Below, one piece after another: positions 38,300-49,793 of a stretch of 64,000 nt of DNA. Source of the stretch: Pseudomonas syringae (GTDB taxonomy: Bacteria > Pseudomonadota > Gammaproteobacteria > Pseudomonadales > Pseudomonadaceae). A program made the translations under genes and the position numbers. The notes under the pieces are model-generated. The model saw only the letters and a program-made list of their open reading frames with translations, had not been told where the DNA came from and ran no database searches. The stretch lies in assembly GCF_021606685.1 (NCBI RefSeq), contig NZ_WKCB01000003.1:1-64000 (forward strand), read 5' to 3'. How positions within the stretch are numbered: position 1 is the first letter of the stretch; the number at the start of each line of letters is the position of its first letter.

Positions 38300-39823
38300 A
38301 TGTCCCAGGCAGCAAAAATCACCATCGCCGACACCCCATTGCGCTGGCAGGACGTAGTCGCCGTCGCCCGTCATGGCGCGCAGCTCGAACTCTCGGGCCA
38401 GGCCTGGGCGCGCATCGACAATGCCCAGGCCATCGTGCAGCGCATCGTCAGCAGCGGTGAGCGCGCCTATGGCGTCAACACCGGCCTCGGCGCGCTGTGC
38501 AATGTGTCGCTTGAGGGCGAGCAACTCAGCCAGCTGTCGCGCAACACCCTGCTCAGCCACGCCTGTGGCGTCGGCCCGATGCTGAGCGATGAGCAAACCC
38601 GCGCGATCATTTGCGCGGCCGTCATCAACTACAGCCACGGCCACTCCGGGCTGCATCCGCAGGTGGTGCATGCGTTGCTGGCGCTGCTCAACCACGGCAT
38701 CACGCCGCAAGTGCCGTCCCAGGGTTCGGTGGGTTACCTGACCCATATGGCCCACGTCGGTGTGGCTTTGCTGGGTGTGGGGCACGTGAGCTACCGGGGC
38801 CAAATTGTCCCGACGCAACACGCCTTCAGCGCAGAAGGTTTGCAGCCTGTGGTGCTCGGCGCCAAGGACGGCCTGTGCCTGGTCAACGGCACGCCGTGCA
38901 TGACTGGCCTGAGCTGCCTGGCCCTGGCCGATGCACATCACCTGCTGCAATGGGCCGACGTGATCGGCGCCATGAGCTTCGAGGCCCAGCGCGGGCAGAT
39001 CGATGCCTTCGATGAAGCCATCATTGCCCTCAAGCCACACCCCGGCATGCAGCATGTCGGCATCAACCTGCGCGCGTTGCTCGACGGCAGTGAAGTCATC
39101 GCCAGCAGCCAGGGCGTCCGCACGCAGGACGCGCTAAGCATCCGTTCGATCCCGCAGATCCACGGCGCGGCGCGTGACCAGGTGGAACACGCCACCCGCC
39201 AGATCGAGACAGAACTCAACAGCGCCACTGACAACCCGCTGCTGCTCGGCACGCCGGGCGACTACCGCGTGGTGTCCCAGGCCAACCCCCACGGGCAGTC
39301 CGTGGCACTGGCCGCCGACATGCTCGCCATCGCCATGGCTGAAATCGGCTCGGTGGCCGAGCGCCGTCTGGACCGCCTGATCAACCCGCACGTCAGCGGT
39401 TTGCCCGCGTTCCTGGTGAGCAACCCCGGGGTCAACTCGGGGATGATGATCGTGCAGTACGTCGCCGCGTCCTTGTGCGGGCAGAACCGCCAATTGGCGC
39501 AGCCGGCGGTGCTCGACAATTTTGTCACCTCGGGCCTGCAGGAAGACCACCTCAGCATGGGCACCAATGCCGCGCTCAAGCTGCATCAGTTGTTGGCCAA
39601 CGTCACCCAGATTCTGGCCATCGAATACCTGCTGGCGGCCCAGGCCTTCGAATTTCTCCAGGCGCAGCGCTTTGGTGCGGGCACCGGCAGCGCCTGGCGC
39701 CTGTTGCGTGAAGTGGTGCCTGCCTACGAGCAGGACCGCTGGCTCGCGCCGGACATCGCGACCACCGCCGCGTTGCTCAATGACACCGCGTTGCTGCATC
39801 AAACCTTTCCCGATTTGCACTGA
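38300..39823 (+). CDS. hutH1: HAL/PAL-family protein HutH1 lacking the MIO triad
   Basis: 507 residues from the ATG at 38300, nine bases after GAAGG (an ATG at 38294 is too close). It is a full-length aromatic amino acid lyase fold: the N-terminal YGVNTGLGAL keeps the conserved Tyr, and ELNSATDNPLL, VSGLPAFLVSNPGVNSGMMIVQYV and QEDHLSMG are present. In active lyases an Ala-Ser-Gly triad follows GSVG and cyclises into the MIO electrophile. Here residues 142-149 read GSVGYLTH: three residues are missing compared with HutH2 ([14 protein letters not shown]). Histidine lyase activity by the MIO route is therefore doubtful. It could be regulatory, bind ligand, or use different chemistry. Confidence 0.88.
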   Translation: MSQAAKITIADTPLRWQDVVAVARHGAQLELSGQAWARIDNAQAIVQRIVSSGERAYGVNTGLGALCNVSLEGEQLSQLSRNTLLSHACGVGPMLSDEQTRAIICAAVINYSHGHSGLHPQVVHALLALLNHGITPQVPSQGSVGYLTHMAHVGVALLGVGHVSYRGQIVPTQHAFSAEGLQPVVLGAKDGLCLVNGTPCMTGLSCLALADAHHLLQWADVIGAMSFEAQRGQIDAFDEAIIALKPHPGMQHVGINLRALLDGSEVIASSQGVRTQDALSIRSIPQIHGAARDQVEHATRQIETELNSATDNPLLLGTPGDYRVVSQANPHGQSVALAADMLAIAMAEIGSVAERRLDRLINPHVSGLPAFLVSNPGVNSGMMIVQYVAASLCGQNRQLAQPAVLDNFVTSGLQEDHLSMGTNAALKLHQLLANVTQILAIEYLLAAQAFEFLQAQRFGAGTGSAWRLLREVVPAYEQDRWLAPDIATTAALLNDTALLHQTFPDLH

Positions 39824-39848
39824 AAAATAATTCAAAAGGAGCATGAAT

Positions 39849-41381
39849 GTGACTGCCCTAAACCTGATCCCGGGCCAACTGAGCCTTGCCCAACTGCGGG
39901 CCATCTACCAGCAGCCGGTAACCCTCACTCTGGATGCCAGCGCATCCGACCCGATCGAGGCCAGCGTGGCCTGCGTGGAGCAGATTCTCGCCGAGAACCG
40001 CACCGCCTACGGCATCAACACCGGCTTCGGCCTGCTGGCCTCGACCCGCATCGCCAGTGAAGACCTGGAAAACCTCCAGCGTTCCCTGGTGCTCTCCCAC
40101 GCTGCGGGCGTCGGTGAGCCGATCAGCGACGCGCTGGTGCGGCTGGTCATGGTGCTCAAGGTCAACAGCCTGAGCCGTGGCTTCTCCGGGATTCGTCGGC
40201 AGGTGATCGACGCGCTGATCGCGTTGATCAACGCCGAGGTGTACCCGCACATTCCGCTGAAAGGTTCGGTGGGTGCCTCCGGTGACCTCGCGCCATTGGC
40301 GCACATGTCCCTGGTACTGCTGGGCGAAGGCAAGGCGCGCTACAAGGGCGAATGGCTGGAAGCCACCGACGCGCTGAAAGTCGCCGGCCTGACGCCGCTG
40401 ACCCTCGCCGCCAAAGAAGGCCTGGCGCTGCTCAACGGCACCCAGGTGTCCACGGCCTATGCCCTGCGCGGGCTGTTCGAAGGCGAAGACTTGTTCGCCG
40501 GTGCATTGGCCTGTGGCGGCCTCACCGTCGAAGCCGTGCTGGGTTCGCGCTCGCCGTTCGATGCGCGCATTCATGCAGCCCGTGGCCAACGTGGGCAGAT
40601 CGACTCGGCTGCGGCCTATCGCGACCTGCTCGGCGACAGCAGCCAGGTGTCGCAGTCGCACCAGAACTGCGACAAGGTGCAAGACCCGTACTCCTTGCGT
40701 TGCCAGCCACAAGTCATGGGCGCCTGCCTGACCCAGTTCCGCCAGGCCGCCGAGGTGCTGGTGGTGGAAGCCAACGCCGTGTCGGACAACCCGCTGGTGT
40801 TCGCTGCCGAAGGTGATGTGATTTCCGGCGGTAACTTCCACGCCGAGCCGGTAGCCATGGCCGCCGACAATATGGCCTTGGCCATCGCCGAAATCGGCTC
40901 CCTGAGTGAACGCCGTATCTCGCTGATGATGGACAAGCACATGTCGCAATTGCCGCCGTTCCTGGTCGGCAATGGCGGGGTCAACTCCGGTTTCATGATC
41001 GCTCAGGTTACCGCCGCCGCGCTCGCCAGCGAGAACAAGGCGCTGGCCCATCCCCATAGCGTGGACAGCCTGCCGACGTCGGCCAACCAGGAAGACCACG
41101 TGTCGATGGCGCCAGCTGCCGGCAAGCGCCTGTGGGAAATGGCTGAAAACACCCGCGGCATCCTCGCCGTGGAATGGCTGGCCGCGTGCCAAGGCCTGGA
41201 CCTGCGCGAAGGCCTGAAAACCTCGCCCAAGCTGGAAAAAGCGCGCGCCATCCTGCGCAACAAAGTCGCGTTCTATGACAAGGACCGCTTCTTCGCCCCG
41301 GACATCATCGCCGCCACTGAGCTGCTCGCCAGCCGTTGCCTGAACGAGCTGGTGCCGGCCACGCTGCTGCCAAGCCTGTAA
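39849..41381 (+). CDS. hutH: Histidine ammonia-lyase HutH2
   Basis: 510 residues from the GTG at 39849, eight bases after AAAGGAG; an ATG at 39843 is only two bases from it. The sequence follows P. putida histidase along its length. The MIO triad Ala143-Ser144-Gly145 is intact in [14 protein letters not shown]. Tyr of AYGINTGFG, the [14 protein letters not shown] segment and SDNPLVF are present. It deaminates L-histidine to trans-urocanate, step 1 of the pathway. It starts 25 bases after hutH1, with which it is clearly paralogous. Confidence 0.97.
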   Translation: MTALNLIPGQLSLAQLRAIYQQPVTLTLDASASDPIEASVACVEQILAENRTAYGINTGFGLLASTRIASEDLENLQRSLVLSHAAGVGEPISDALVRLVMVLKVNSLSRGFSGIRRQVIDALIALINAEVYPHIPLKGSVGASGDLAPLAHMSLVLLGEGKARYKGEWLEATDALKVAGLTPLTLAAKEGLALLNGTQVSTAYALRGLFEGEDLFAGALACGGLTVEAVLGSRSPFDARIHAARGQRGQIDSAAAYRDLLGDSSQVSQSHQNCDKVQDPYSLRCQPQVMGACLTQFRQAAEVLVVEANAVSDNPLVFAAEGDVISGGNFHAEPVAMAADNMALAIAEIGSLSERRISLMMDKHMSQLPPFLVGNGGVNSGFMIAQVTAAALASENKALAHPHSVDSLPTSANQEDHVSMAPAAGKRLWEMAENTRGILAVEWLAACQGLDLREGLKTSPKLEKARAILRNKVAFYDKDRFFAPDIIAATELLASRCLNELVPATLLPSL

Positions 41382-41395
41382 CCGAGGAGGGTGGG

Positions 41396-42601
41396 ATGAA
41401 AACGCTTTGGCAACACTGCCACGTCGCCACCATGGCGCAGGGCAACTACTCGATCATCGAGGATGCCGCCCTGGTCACCGTCGGCTCGCTGATCGAGTGG
41501 GTCGGCCCGCGCAGCCAGGTGCCGACCGCCGATTACGCCCAGGTCCATGACCTGCAAGGCGCGTGGGTAACCCCGGGGCTGATCGACTGTCACACCCACA
41601 CGGTGTTCGGCGGCAATCGTAGCGGCGAGTTCGAGCAACGCCTTGAAGGCGTGAGCTACGCCGAGATCGCCGCCAAGGGTGGCGGTATTGCCAGCACCGT
41701 GCGCGCTACCCGTGCGGCCACTGAAGATGAACTGTTCGACAGTGCTCGCAAGCGCCTGCGCAGTCTGTTGCGTGATGGCGTGACCACGGTGGAGATCAAG
41801 TCCGGCTACGGCCTGGACCTGGCCAACGAACGCAAAATGCTGCGCGTGGCGCGGCGCCTGGGCGAAGCGCTGCCGGTCAGCGTGCGCGCTACCTGCCTGG
41901 CGGCCCATGCGTTGCCGCCGGAGTACAAGGACCGCGCCGACGACTACATCGAGCATATCTGTAATGAAATGCTGCCGGCTTTGGCAGCGGAAGGGTTAGT
42001 GGATGCGGTGGATGCGTTCTGCGAGTACCTGGCGTTTTCCACCGAGCAGGTAGAGCGGGTATTCAATGTTGCCCAGCAACTTGGCCTGCCGGTGAAGCTG
42101 CACGCCGAGCAACTGTCGTCGCTGCACGGCTCCAGCCTGGCGGCGCGTTACCACGCGTTGTCGGCGGACCACCTGGAGTTCATGACAGAAGAAGACGCCA
42201 TCGCCATGGCCGCCTCCGGCACTGTCGCCGTGCTGCTGCCGGGCGCGTTCTACTTCCTGCGCGAAACCCAGCTGCCCCCCATGGAGGCCCTGCGCAAGCA
42301 TGGGGTGAAGATCGCCATCGCCAGCGACCTCAACCCCGGCACTTCGCCGGCGCTGTCGTTGCGCCTGATGCTCAACATGGCCTGCACCCTGTTCCGCATG
42401 ACCCCGGAAGAAGCCCTGGCCGGCGCCACGCAACACGCGGCCACCGCCCTCGGGCTGGGCGACACCCATGGCTCGCTGGAAGTCGGCAAGGTCGCGGACT
42501 TTGTCGCCTGGCAGATCGATCGCCCGGCCGACCTGGCCTACTGGCTGGGTGGCGAGCTGGATAAACGCGTGGTGCGCCACGGCGTCGACGTTACTGTGTG
42601 A
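41396..42601 (+). CDS. hutI: Imidazolonepropionase
   Basis: 401 residues from the ATG at 41396, preceded by CGAGGAGGG. Amidohydrolase fold with zinc motifs [14 protein letters not shown] and KLHAEQLSS, plus SADHLEF and [13 protein letters not shown]. It opens the imidazolone ring of 4-imidazolone-5-propionate to give N-formimidoylglutamate (step 3). It follows hutH2 by 14 bases and precedes hutG by 12. Confidence 0.97.
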   Translation: MKTLWQHCHVATMAQGNYSIIEDAALVTVGSLIEWVGPRSQVPTADYAQVHDLQGAWVTPGLIDCHTHTVFGGNRSGEFEQRLEGVSYAEIAAKGGGIASTVRATRAATEDELFDSARKRLRSLLRDGVTTVEIKSGYGLDLANERKMLRVARRLGEALPVSVRATCLAAHALPPEYKDRADDYIEHICNEMLPALAAEGLVDAVDAFCEYLAFSTEQVERVFNVAQQLGLPVKLHAEQLSSLHGSSLAARYHALSADHLEFMTEEDAIAMAASGTVAVLLPGAFYFLRETQLPPMEALRKHGVKIAIASDLNPGTSPALSLRLMLNMACTLFRMTPEEALAGATQHAATALGLGDTHGSLEVGKVADFVAWQIDRPADLAYWLGGELDKRVVRHGVDVTV

Positions 42602-42613
42602 GGAGTACTGCTT

Positions 42614-43414
42614 GTGGATAAGGTTCTGAATTTCAAACAAGGCCGCGTGCCGCTGCTGATCAGCATGCCCCACGCCGGCCTGCGCCTGACGCCGGCGGTG
42701 GACGCCGGGTTGATCCCCGAGGCGCACAGCCTGCCGGACACCGACTGGCACATCCCAACGCTGTATGACTTTGCCGAGGAACTGGGCGCCAGCACCCTGT
42801 CGGCGGAGTACTCGCGGTTTGTCATCGATTTGAACCGCCCAGCGGACGACAAGCCGCTGTACGCCGGCGCCACCACCGGGCTGTACCCGGCAACGCTGTT
42901 CGACGGGGTGCCGTTGTTCCGCGAAGGGCTGGCGCCCAGCGAGACCGAACGTGCCAGTTACCTGCAGAAAATCTGGGGCCCGTATCACCGTACGCTGCAA
43001 GAGGAGCTGGCGCGGCTCAAGGCCGAGTTTGGCTATGCGCTGTTGTTCGACGCGCACTCGATCCGCTCGGTGATCCCACACCTGTTTGACGGCAAGCTGC
43101 CGGACTTCAACCTCGGCACCTTTAATGGCGCCGCGTGCGACCCGCAACTCGCCAGCCAGCTGGAAGCCATCTGCGCCGCCCATCCGCAGTACACCCACGT
43201 GCTCAACGGGCGTTTCAAGGGCGGGCACATCACCCGGCACTATGGCGACCCGGCGCAGGATATCCACGCGGTGCAGCTGGAGTTGTGCCAGAGCACGTAC
43301 ATGGAAGAGTTCGAGCCGTTCCGCTATCGGCCCGACTTGGCCGAACCGACGCGGGTCGTATTAAAGCAATTGCTGGAAGGGTTGCTGGCTTGGGGGCGTG
43401 GGCATTACCGGTGA
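42614..43414 (+). CDS. hutG: N-formylglutamate deformylase
   Basis: 266 residues starting GTG, with GAGGAGT upstream. PF05013 fold: LISMPHAGLRL (metal His), LPDTDWHIP, LLFDAHSIRSVIP and FKGGHITRHYG. It hydrolyses N-formylglutamate to glutamate and formate, the last step of the five-step route begun by HutF here. It is the last gene of the hut structural operon; no clear terminator follows, only a REP pair. Confidence 0.97.
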   Translation: MDKVLNFKQGRVPLLISMPHAGLRLTPAVDAGLIPEAHSLPDTDWHIPTLYDFAEELGASTLSAEYSRFVIDLNRPADDKPLYAGATTGLYPATLFDGVPLFREGLAPSETERASYLQKIWGPYHRTLQEELARLKAEFGYALLFDAHSIRSVIPHLFDGKLPDFNLGTFNGAACDPQLASQLEAICAAHPQYTHVLNGRFKGGHITRHYGDPAQDIHAVQLELCQSTYMEEFEPFRYRPDLAEPTRVVLKQLLEGLLAWGRGHYR

Positions 43415-43434
43415 TTTGCGGTGTTGCTGAAATA

Positions 43435-43525
43435 GCTATCGGGAGCAAGCCCCCTCCCACATTTTGAACGCATTCTCATAGTTGAACTCGGTCAAGTGTG
43501 GGAGCGGGCTTGCTCGCGAAAGCGG
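43435..43525. repeat. REP pair, tail-to-tail and mixed subtype
   Basis: CGGGAGCAAGCCCCCTCCCAC followed about 40 bases later by GTGTGGGAGCGGGCTTGCTC, which has C in place of G in the core. The two halves belong to different REP subtypes. The rest of 43415-43785 contains only a weak coding-like stretch on the minus strand and the pip promoter region. Confidence 0.85.
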
Positions 43526-43785
43526 CCAGATGGTCGCCCAAAACGTGGCCAGGCAGTGGCTACGCGACCACCCCGTGGCCCTCACCGCGTGCGCAGTCAT
43601 ATGCCGACCTCGCCCACACCACTCGCCGGGTGACCCCGCCCTCTTTAAATACCGGCATGGCGAACTGCTGACACAGGTCTAAGTACTCAAGGACATGCTC
43701 ATTGCACAATTCGGGTTTATAGTGCCAGACGGCAAAATAAAAGACGTCCCCCCAGGGATGAACCCGACCCCCTACGGAGCGCGCA

Positions 43786-44757
43786 ATGCAGACTTGGTAC
43801 CCGCAGATCAAACCCTACGCCCGGCACGATCTGGCCGTCGATGACACCCACACGCTGTATGTCGATGAAAGTGGCTCCCCCGAAGGCTTGCCCGTCGTAT
43901 TCATCCATGGTGGCCCAGGCTCCGGTTGCGACGCCCAGAGCCGCTGCTATTTTGATCCGAACCTGTACCGCATTGTCACCTTCGACCAGCGCGGCTGCGG
44001 CCGTTCCACCCCGCGCGCCAGCCTGGAAAACAACACCACCTGGGACCTGGTCGCCGACCTTGAGCGCATTCGCGAACACCTGGGCATAGAAAAATGGGTG
44101 CTGTTCGGCGGCTCATGGGGTTCGACCCTGGCCCTGGCCTACGCGCAAACTCATCCCGAGCGCGTGCATGGCCTGATCGTGCGCGGTATTTTCCTCGCCC
44201 GCCCTCAGGACATTCACTGGTTCTACCAAGAGGGCGCGAGCCGCCTGTTCCCGGATTACTGGCAGGATTACCTCGCGCCGATCCCGGCCGACGAGCGCCA
44301 CGACATGATCGCGGCCTACCACAAGCGCCTCACCGGCAACGACCAGATCGCCCAGATGCATGCCGCCAAGGCGTGGTCCGGCTGGGAAGGGCGCATGCTG
44401 GGCCTGTGCCCGAGCCCGCAGCATGTGGAACGTTTTTCCGAGCCTCAGCGCGCGCTGTCGATTGCGCGTATCGAGTGCCACTACTTCACCAACAACTCCT
44501 TCCTGGAGCCCAACCAGCTGATTCGCGACATGCACAAGATCGCCCATCTGCCTGGCGTAATCATTCATGGCCGCTACGATATGATCTGCCCGCTGGACAA
44601 CGCCTGGGAGCTGCACCAGGCCTGGCCCAACAGCGAATTGCAGGTGATCCGCGAAGCGGGCCATGCGGCGTCCGAGCCGGGAATCACCGACGCGCTGGTG
44701 CGCGCCACTGGCGAAATGGCACGGCGCCTGCTTGATCTGCCGCCAGAAGAAGCATGA
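43786..44757 (+). CDS. pip: Prolyl iminopeptidase
   Basis: 323 residues, alpha/beta hydrolase family S33. Oxyanion motif HGGPGSGCD, nucleophile elbow [14 protein letters not shown], acid [13 protein letters not shown] and catalytic His in [11 protein letters not shown]. It removes N-terminal proline from peptides in the cytoplasm. The ATG follows ACGGAGCGC. It overlaps dtd by four bases (ATGA), so the two are co-translated. Confidence 0.95.
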   Translation: MQTWYPQIKPYARHDLAVDDTHTLYVDESGSPEGLPVVFIHGGPGSGCDAQSRCYFDPNLYRIVTFDQRGCGRSTPRASLENNTTWDLVADLERIREHLGIEKWVLFGGSWGSTLALAYAQTHPERVHGLIVRGIFLARPQDIHWFYQEGASRLFPDYWQDYLAPIPADERHDMIAAYHKRLTGNDQIAQMHAAKAWSGWEGRMLGLCPSPQHVERFSEPQRALSIARIECHYFTNNSFLEPNQLIRDMHKIAHLPGVIIHGRYDMICPLDNAWELHQAWPNSELQVIREAGHAASEPGITDALVRATGEMARRLLDLPPEEA

Positions 44758-45191
44758 AGGGTCTGTTGCAACGGGTGCGTGGCGCCCGGGTCGAGGTAGA
44801 GGGCGAAACCGTCGGCGCGATTGACCAGGGTTTGCTGGTACTGGTGGCCGTCGAACCGTCTGATACGCCCGAGAGCGCCGACAAACTGCTGCACAAGCTG
44901 CTTAACTACCGGGTGTTCAGCGACGACGGCGGCAAGATGAACCTGTCGTTGAAAGACATTGAGGGCGGTTTGTTGCTGGTGTCGCAGTTCACGCTGGCGG
45001 CGGACACCAAAAGCGGGCTGCGCCCAAGCTTCTCCACAGCGGCCCCTCCGGCACTGGGAGCGGCGCTTTTTGATCACTTGTTGTTACAAGCGCAACAATT
45101 GCATGGCAAGGTGGCGTCGGGGCGTTTTGGGGCCGATATGCAGGTGCATTTGGTCAATGATGGCCCCGTGACCTTCCTGTTGCAGACATGA
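44754..45191 (+). CDS. dtd: D-aminoacyl-tRNA deacylase
   Basis: 145 residues ([21 protein letters not shown]). Conserved catalytic segment [20 protein letters not shown] and the C-terminal GPVTFLL, which holds the Gly-cisPro motif that rejects L-amino acids. It hydrolyses D-aminoacyl-tRNAs and mischarged glycyl-tRNA-Ala. Coupled to pip. No obvious terminator separates it from opgG; the 266-base gap likely holds the opgG promoter (AT-rich GATAAT near 45281). Confidence 0.96.
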   Translation: MKGLLQRVRGARVEVEGETVGAIDQGLLVLVAVEPSDTPESADKLLHKLLNYRVFSDDGGKMNLSLKDIEGGLLLVSQFTLAADTKSGLRPSFSTAAPPALGAALFDHLLLQAQQLHGKVASGRFGADMQVHLVNDGPVTFLLQT

Positions 45192-45457
45192 ATGTATTAA
45201 AAACGACTTTAATGCCTAAAAACGCAGGGTTTCGCTACAAATACTTCGTTGTCCCTGGTGCGTTGTTTCGCGGGCTACTAGATAATCGCGCGCTACGGGG
45301 ATCAGCGTTGGTTGGTCCATTTTTGACTTAGGTAGAGACTTGTCCGACGGCCATTGGGGAATCATTCTGATCCAATGCAGTCGGAACAATGCTCGCCAAC
45401 CTGGCATATAGATAGCTGGCCGTTGGTTTTTTGATCTGTTTTCGGCGAGGGTTGCTC

Positions 45458-47194
45458 GTGATTGTTAGTCCCTGTAATGCACCAAAATTGTCTGCCAAAC
45501 GGTTACGTAACGCCCTGGTAACGGGCTCCGCCCTGTTTTGCCTGTTCGGCGCGGGTCAGCTGTGGGCATTCAGTCTGGATGATGTGTCGGCCAAGGCTAA
45601 AGAGCTGGCCGGGCAGAAATACGAAGCTCCGCGCAGCAATCTGCCGAACGAATTCCGCGAGATGAAATTCGCTGATTACCAGAAGATTCGTTTCCGTACC
45701 GACAAAGCCGAGTGGGCCGATCAAAATACCCCGTTCAAGCTGTCCTTCTATCACCAGGGTATGCATTTCGATACACCGGTGAAAATCAACGAAGTCACCG
45801 CTGACAGCGTGCAGGAAATCAAATACGACGCGTCGCGTTTCGATTTCGGCGACGTCAAGGTTGATCCCAAGGCCACCGAACAGCTGGGTTATGCCGGTTT
45901 CCGTGTGCTGTACCCGATCAACAAGGGCGACAAGCAAGACGAAATCATGACCATGCTCGGCGCCAGCTATTTCCGCGTCGTCGGCAAGGACCAGGTGTAC
46001 GGCCTGTCCGCGCGTGGCATGGCGATCGATACCGCGCTGCCGTCCGGCGAAGAATTCCCGCGTTTCACCGAGTTCTGGATCGAACGTCCCAAGCCTGGCG
46101 ACAAGCACCTGGTGATCTTTGCCCTGCTGGATTCGCCACGCGCCACGGGTGCCTATCGCCTGATCCTGCGTCCAGGCACCGACACCGTGGTGGACGTCAA
46201 ATCCCAGATGTTCCTGCGCGACAAGGTCAGCAAGCTGGGCGTTGCCCCGTTGACCTCGATGTTCCTGTTCGGCGCCAACCAGCCGTCCAAAGTGCTTAAC
46301 TACCGTCGTGAGCTGCACGATTCCAGCGGCCTGTCGATCCATGCCGGGAATGGCGAGTGGATCTGGCGCCCGCTGAACAACCCTAAACACCTGTCGGTCA
46401 GCAACTTCACCGTAGAAAACCCGCGCGGGTTCGGCCTGCTGCAACGCGGCCGCAACTTCAGCCACTACGAAGACCTGGACGACAACTACGACAAGCGCCC
46501 AAGCGCCTGGATCGAGCCTGAAGGCGACTGGGGCAAGGGTTCCGTCGACCTGGTAGAAATTCCGACTGCCGACGAAACCAACGACAACATCGTGGCCTTC
46601 TGGAGCCCGGCCGAACTGCCGGAAGTCGGCAAGCCGCTGGATGTCGCCTACCGCCTGCACTGGACCCTGGACGATGCCGCGTTCCATTCGCCGGACAGCG
46701 CCTGGGTCAAGCAGACCCTGCGTTCCACCGGTGATGTGAAGCAATCCAACCTGATCCGTCAGCCGGATGGCAGCGTCGCGTACCTGGTGGACTTCGAAGG
46801 CCCGTCCCTGAAAAAACTGCTGCCGGACGCTCCGGTGCGCAGCCAGGTGAGCGTCGGTGATAACGCTGAGCTGGTCGAAAACAGCGTGCGTTACAACGAA
46901 CACACCAAAGGCTGGCGCCTGACCCTGCGTATGAAAATCAAGGACGCAGGCAAGCCGACCGAAATGCGTGCGGCCCTGGTGCAGGACATTCCTCAGCCTG
47001 AGCCGGAAAAAGTCTCGAGCCAAGTGCTCAAGGCCGACAAAGTACTGGCCAAGCAGCACGAGAAGCAGGCCAAGAAAGACGCGAAAGACAAGGAAGCCAA
47101 GCAGCCAGAAGCTGCCCCAGCCACACCGGAGCCGATCAAGACCGAGCAAGTCCTGACCGAAACCTGGAGCTATCAGTTGCCTGCCGATGAGTAA
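45458..47194 (+). CDS. opgG: Glucans biosynthesis protein G
   Basis: 578 residues from the GTG at 45458, with GCGAGGG upstream. Signal peptide through [16 protein letters not shown]. OpgG domain (PF04349): [53 protein letters not shown] and [16 protein letters not shown]. The Lys/Ala/Glu-rich C-terminal region before the final [13 protein letters not shown] is longer than in E. coli. It is a periplasmic protein needed for osmoregulated periplasmic glucan synthesis or branching. The stop overlaps the opgH start by eight bases. Confidence 0.95.
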   Translation: MIVSPCNAPKLSAKRLRNALVTGSALFCLFGAGQLWAFSLDDVSAKAKELAGQKYEAPRSNLPNEFREMKFADYQKIRFRTDKAEWADQNTPFKLSFYHQGMHFDTPVKINEVTADSVQEIKYDASRFDFGDVKVDPKATEQLGYAGFRVLYPINKGDKQDEIMTMLGASYFRVVGKDQVYGLSARGMAIDTALPSGEEFPRFTEFWIERPKPGDKHLVIFALLDSPRATGAYRLILRPGTDTVVDVKSQMFLRDKVSKLGVAPLTSMFLFGANQPSKVLNYRRELHDSSGLSIHAGNGEWIWRPLNNPKHLSVSNFTVENPRGFGLLQRGRNFSHYEDLDDNYDKRPSAWIEPEGDWGKGSVDLVEIPTADETNDNIVAFWSPAELPEVGKPLDVAYRLHWTLDDAAFHSPDSAWVKQTLRSTGDVKQSNLIRQPDGSVAYLVDFEGPSLKKLLPDAPVRSQVSVGDNAELVENSVRYNEHTKGWRLTLRMKIKDAGKPTEMRAALVQDIPQPEPEKVSSQVLKADKVLAKQHEKQAKKDAKDKEAKQPEAAPATPEPIKTEQVLTETWSYQLPADE

Positions 47195-49757
47195 TTCTCA
47201 AGTCACGCCCGAGACTCTGTCCGAGTATCTGGCGCATCTCCCGATGACCGCTGAGCAGCGCGCCGAACTGGCAGGCTGCTCATCCTTCAGCGAGCTGCAT
47301 CAGCGCTTGGCGTCCTCGACGTTCGATGCGCCGGCTGACGCCGCCCAAGCCTCGGTTGGCCGGCGGTTGACCCTCAACACGGCCGAAGAACTGCAGGACG
47401 CCGAAATGCTGGCGCTCGACGCCAGCGGTCGCGTGTGCCTCAAGGCCACGCCGCCGATTCGTCGCACCAAGGTCGTACCGGAGCCGTGGCGTACCAATAT
47501 CCTGGTACGCGGCTGGCGCCGTATGACCGGTCGCACCAACCCGCCCAAGCCGCCGAAAGATGAACGCGTGCTGCCGGCTGCGCGCTGGCGCACCGTCGGT
47601 TCGATCCGCCGTTACATCCTGCTGGTGCTCATGCTCGGCCAGACCATCGTGGCTGGCTGGTACATGAAAGGCATCATGCCGTACCAGGGTTGGTCGCTGG
47701 TCGACTTCGACGAGATCCGCAACCAGACCCTGCTGCAAACCGCGACTCAGGTACTGCCTTACGCCCTGCAAACCAGCATCCTGATCATGTTCGGGATTCT
47801 GTTCTGCTGGGTGTCGGCCGGGTTCTGGACCGCGCTGATGGGCTTTCTCGAGTTGCTCACCGGTCACGATAAATACCGGATCTCCGGTAAAAGTGCCGGC
47901 GACGAGCCGATCCCGAAAGACGCGCGCACCGCGCTGGTGATGCCGATCTGCAACGAAGACGTGCCGCGTGTGTTTGCGGGCCTGCGCGCCACGTTCGAAT
48001 CGGTCGCCGCTACCGGTGACCTGGATCGCTTCGACTTCTTCGTGCTCAGCGACAGTAACGATGCCGACATCTGCATCGCCGAGCAGCAAGCCTGGCTCGA
48101 CGTGTGCCGCGAAGCCGGTGGCTTTGGCAAGATCTTCTATCGCCGTCGCCGCCGTCGTGTGAAGCGCAAGAGCGGCAACCTCGACGACTTCTGCCGTCGC
48201 TGGGGCGGTGACTATAAGTACATGGTAGTGCTCGACGCCGACAGCGTGATGAGTGGCGAATGCCTCACCAGCCTGGTACGCCTGATGGAAGCCACGCCGG
48301 ATGCCGGGATTATCCAGACCGCGCCGCGTGCGTCGGGCATGGACACCCTGTATGCGCGCATGCAGCAGTTCGCCACCCGCGTGTATGGCCCGCTGTTCAC
48401 CGCTGGCCTGCACTTCTGGCAATTGGGTGAATCCCACTATTGGGGTCACAACGCAATTATCCGCATGAAGCCGTTTATCGAGCACTGCGCCTTGGCGCCG
48501 TTGCCGGGTAAGGGTGCGTTCGCCGGTGCGATTCTGTCCCACGACTTCGTTGAAGCCGCGCTGATGCGCCGTGCCGGCTGGGGCGTGTGGATTGCCTACG
48601 ACTTGCCGGGCAGCTACGAAGAACTGCCGCCGAACCTGCTGGACGAACTCAAGCGTGACCGTCGCTGGTGCCACGGCAACCTGATGAACTTCCGCCTGTT
48701 CCTGGTCAAGGGCATGCACCCGGTGCACCGCGCGGTGTTCCTGACCGGGGTGATGTCTTACCTGTCGGCGCCGTTGTGGTTCTTCTTCCTGGTGCTGTCG
48801 ACGGCGTTGCTGGCGGTGAACACCTTGATGGAGCCGCAGTACTTCATGGCGCCGCGCCAGCTGTACCCGCTGTGGCCGCAATGGCATCCGGACAAGGCGG
48901 TGGCGCTGTTCTCCACCACTATCGTGCTGTTGTTCCTGCCTAAGCTGCTGAGCATCATCCTGATCTGGGCCAAGGGCGCGAAAGAGTTCGGCGGCAAGTT
49001 CAAGGTAACCTTGTCGATGCTGCTGGAGATGTTGTTCTCGATGCTGCTGGCGCCGGTGCGGATGATTTTCCACACGCGTTTCGTGCTGGCCGCGTTCCTC
49101 GGCTGGGCTGCGACCTGGAATTCGCCGCAGCGTGACGACGACTCCACGCCATGGAGCGAGGCGGTCAAACGCCACGGTCCGCAAACGCTGCTGGGCTTCC
49201 TTTGGGCACTGCTGGTGGTGTGGCTGAACCCGAGCTTCCTGTGGTGGCTGATTCCGATCGTCGGTTCGCTGATGCTGTCGATTCCGGTGTCGGTGATTTC
49301 CAGCCGGGTCAAGCTGGGCCTCAAGTCCCGCGACGAGAGCCTGTTCCTGATCCCTGAGGAGTACAACCCGCCGCAGGCGTTGCTGTCGACCGAGAAGTAC
49401 ACCCACGAAAACCGTTGGCACGCCCTCAATGACGGCTTTGTGCGTTCGGTGGTCGACCCGCAGCAGAATGCCCTGGCCTGCGCCCTGGCGACCTCGCGTC
49501 ACCGTGAAGCGGAGCCGATCGAGTACCTGCGCGCCGAGCGTGTGCGTCACGCGTTGAAAGTCGGCCCGGCCGGCCTCAACAACGGCGAGCGCCTGGCTTT
49601 GCTCAGCGACCCGGTGGCCCTGGGTCGCCTGCACGAGCAGGTGTGGAGCGAAGGGCATGCCGAATGGCTCGCCGCTTGGCGTGATTCGATCAAGTCCGAT
49701 CCGCACGCGCCGTTGCTGCCACTGCAACCGCTGTCGTCCCAGGCCCAACCGGCCTGA
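47187..49757 (+). CDS. opgH: Glucan biosynthesis glucosyltransferase H
   Basis: 856 residues, inner-membrane GT2 glycosyltransferase. An N-terminal cytoplasmic part precedes membrane spans near 155 and 200. The catalytic domain has [34 protein letters not shown] (DxD region), and [15 protein letters not shown], the (R)xxRW motif. A block of C-terminal membrane segments follows, then a cytoplasmic tail. It polymerises beta-1,2-glucan from UDP-glucose and exports it to OpgG. Translationally coupled to opgG. Confidence 0.96.
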   Translation: MSNSQVTPETLSEYLAHLPMTAEQRAELAGCSSFSELHQRLASSTFDAPADAAQASVGRRLTLNTAEELQDAEMLALDASGRVCLKATPPIRRTKVVPEPWRTNILVRGWRRMTGRTNPPKPPKDERVLPAARWRTVGSIRRYILLVLMLGQTIVAGWYMKGIMPYQGWSLVDFDEIRNQTLLQTATQVLPYALQTSILIMFGILFCWVSAGFWTALMGFLELLTGHDKYRISGKSAGDEPIPKDARTALVMPICNEDVPRVFAGLRATFESVAATGDLDRFDFFVLSDSNDADICIAEQQAWLDVCREAGGFGKIFYRRRRRRVKRKSGNLDDFCRRWGGDYKYMVVLDADSVMSGECLTSLVRLMEATPDAGIIQTAPRASGMDTLYARMQQFATRVYGPLFTAGLHFWQLGESHYWGHNAIIRMKPFIEHCALAPLPGKGAFAGAILSHDFVEAALMRRAGWGVWIAYDLPGSYEELPPNLLDELKRDRRWCHGNLMNFRLFLVKGMHPVHRAVFLTGVMSYLSAPLWFFFLVLSTALLAVNTLMEPQYFMAPRQLYPLWPQWHPDKAVALFSTTIVLLFLPKLLSIILIWAKGAKEFGGKFKVTLSMLLEMLFSMLLAPVRMIFHTRFVLAAFLGWAATWNSPQRDDDSTPWSEAVKRHGPQTLLGFLWALLVVWLNPSFLWWLIPIVGSLMLSIPVSVISSRVKLGLKSRDESLFLIPEEYNPPQALLSTEKYTHENRWHALNDGFVRSVVDPQQNALACALATSRHREAEPIEYLRAERVRHALKVGPAGLNNGERLALLSDPVALGRLHEQVWSEGHAEWLAAWRDSIKSDPHAPLLPLQPLSSQAQPA

Positions 49758-49762
49758 TTCAG

Positions 49763-49793
49763 ACGCCCCCTAGGGTCAACTTAGGGGGCGTTT
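49763..49793 (+). terminator. Rho-independent terminator of opgGH
   Basis: ACGCCCCCTA and TAGGGGGCGT pair around a short loop, followed by TTTG. The T tract is short, so termination may be partial. Confidence 0.75.

Noticed and set aside
47280..49748. 822-codon minus-strand frame opposite opgH
   Set aside because: Antisense shadow; Gln/His/Arg-rich composition without domain pattern, whereas opgH is intact.
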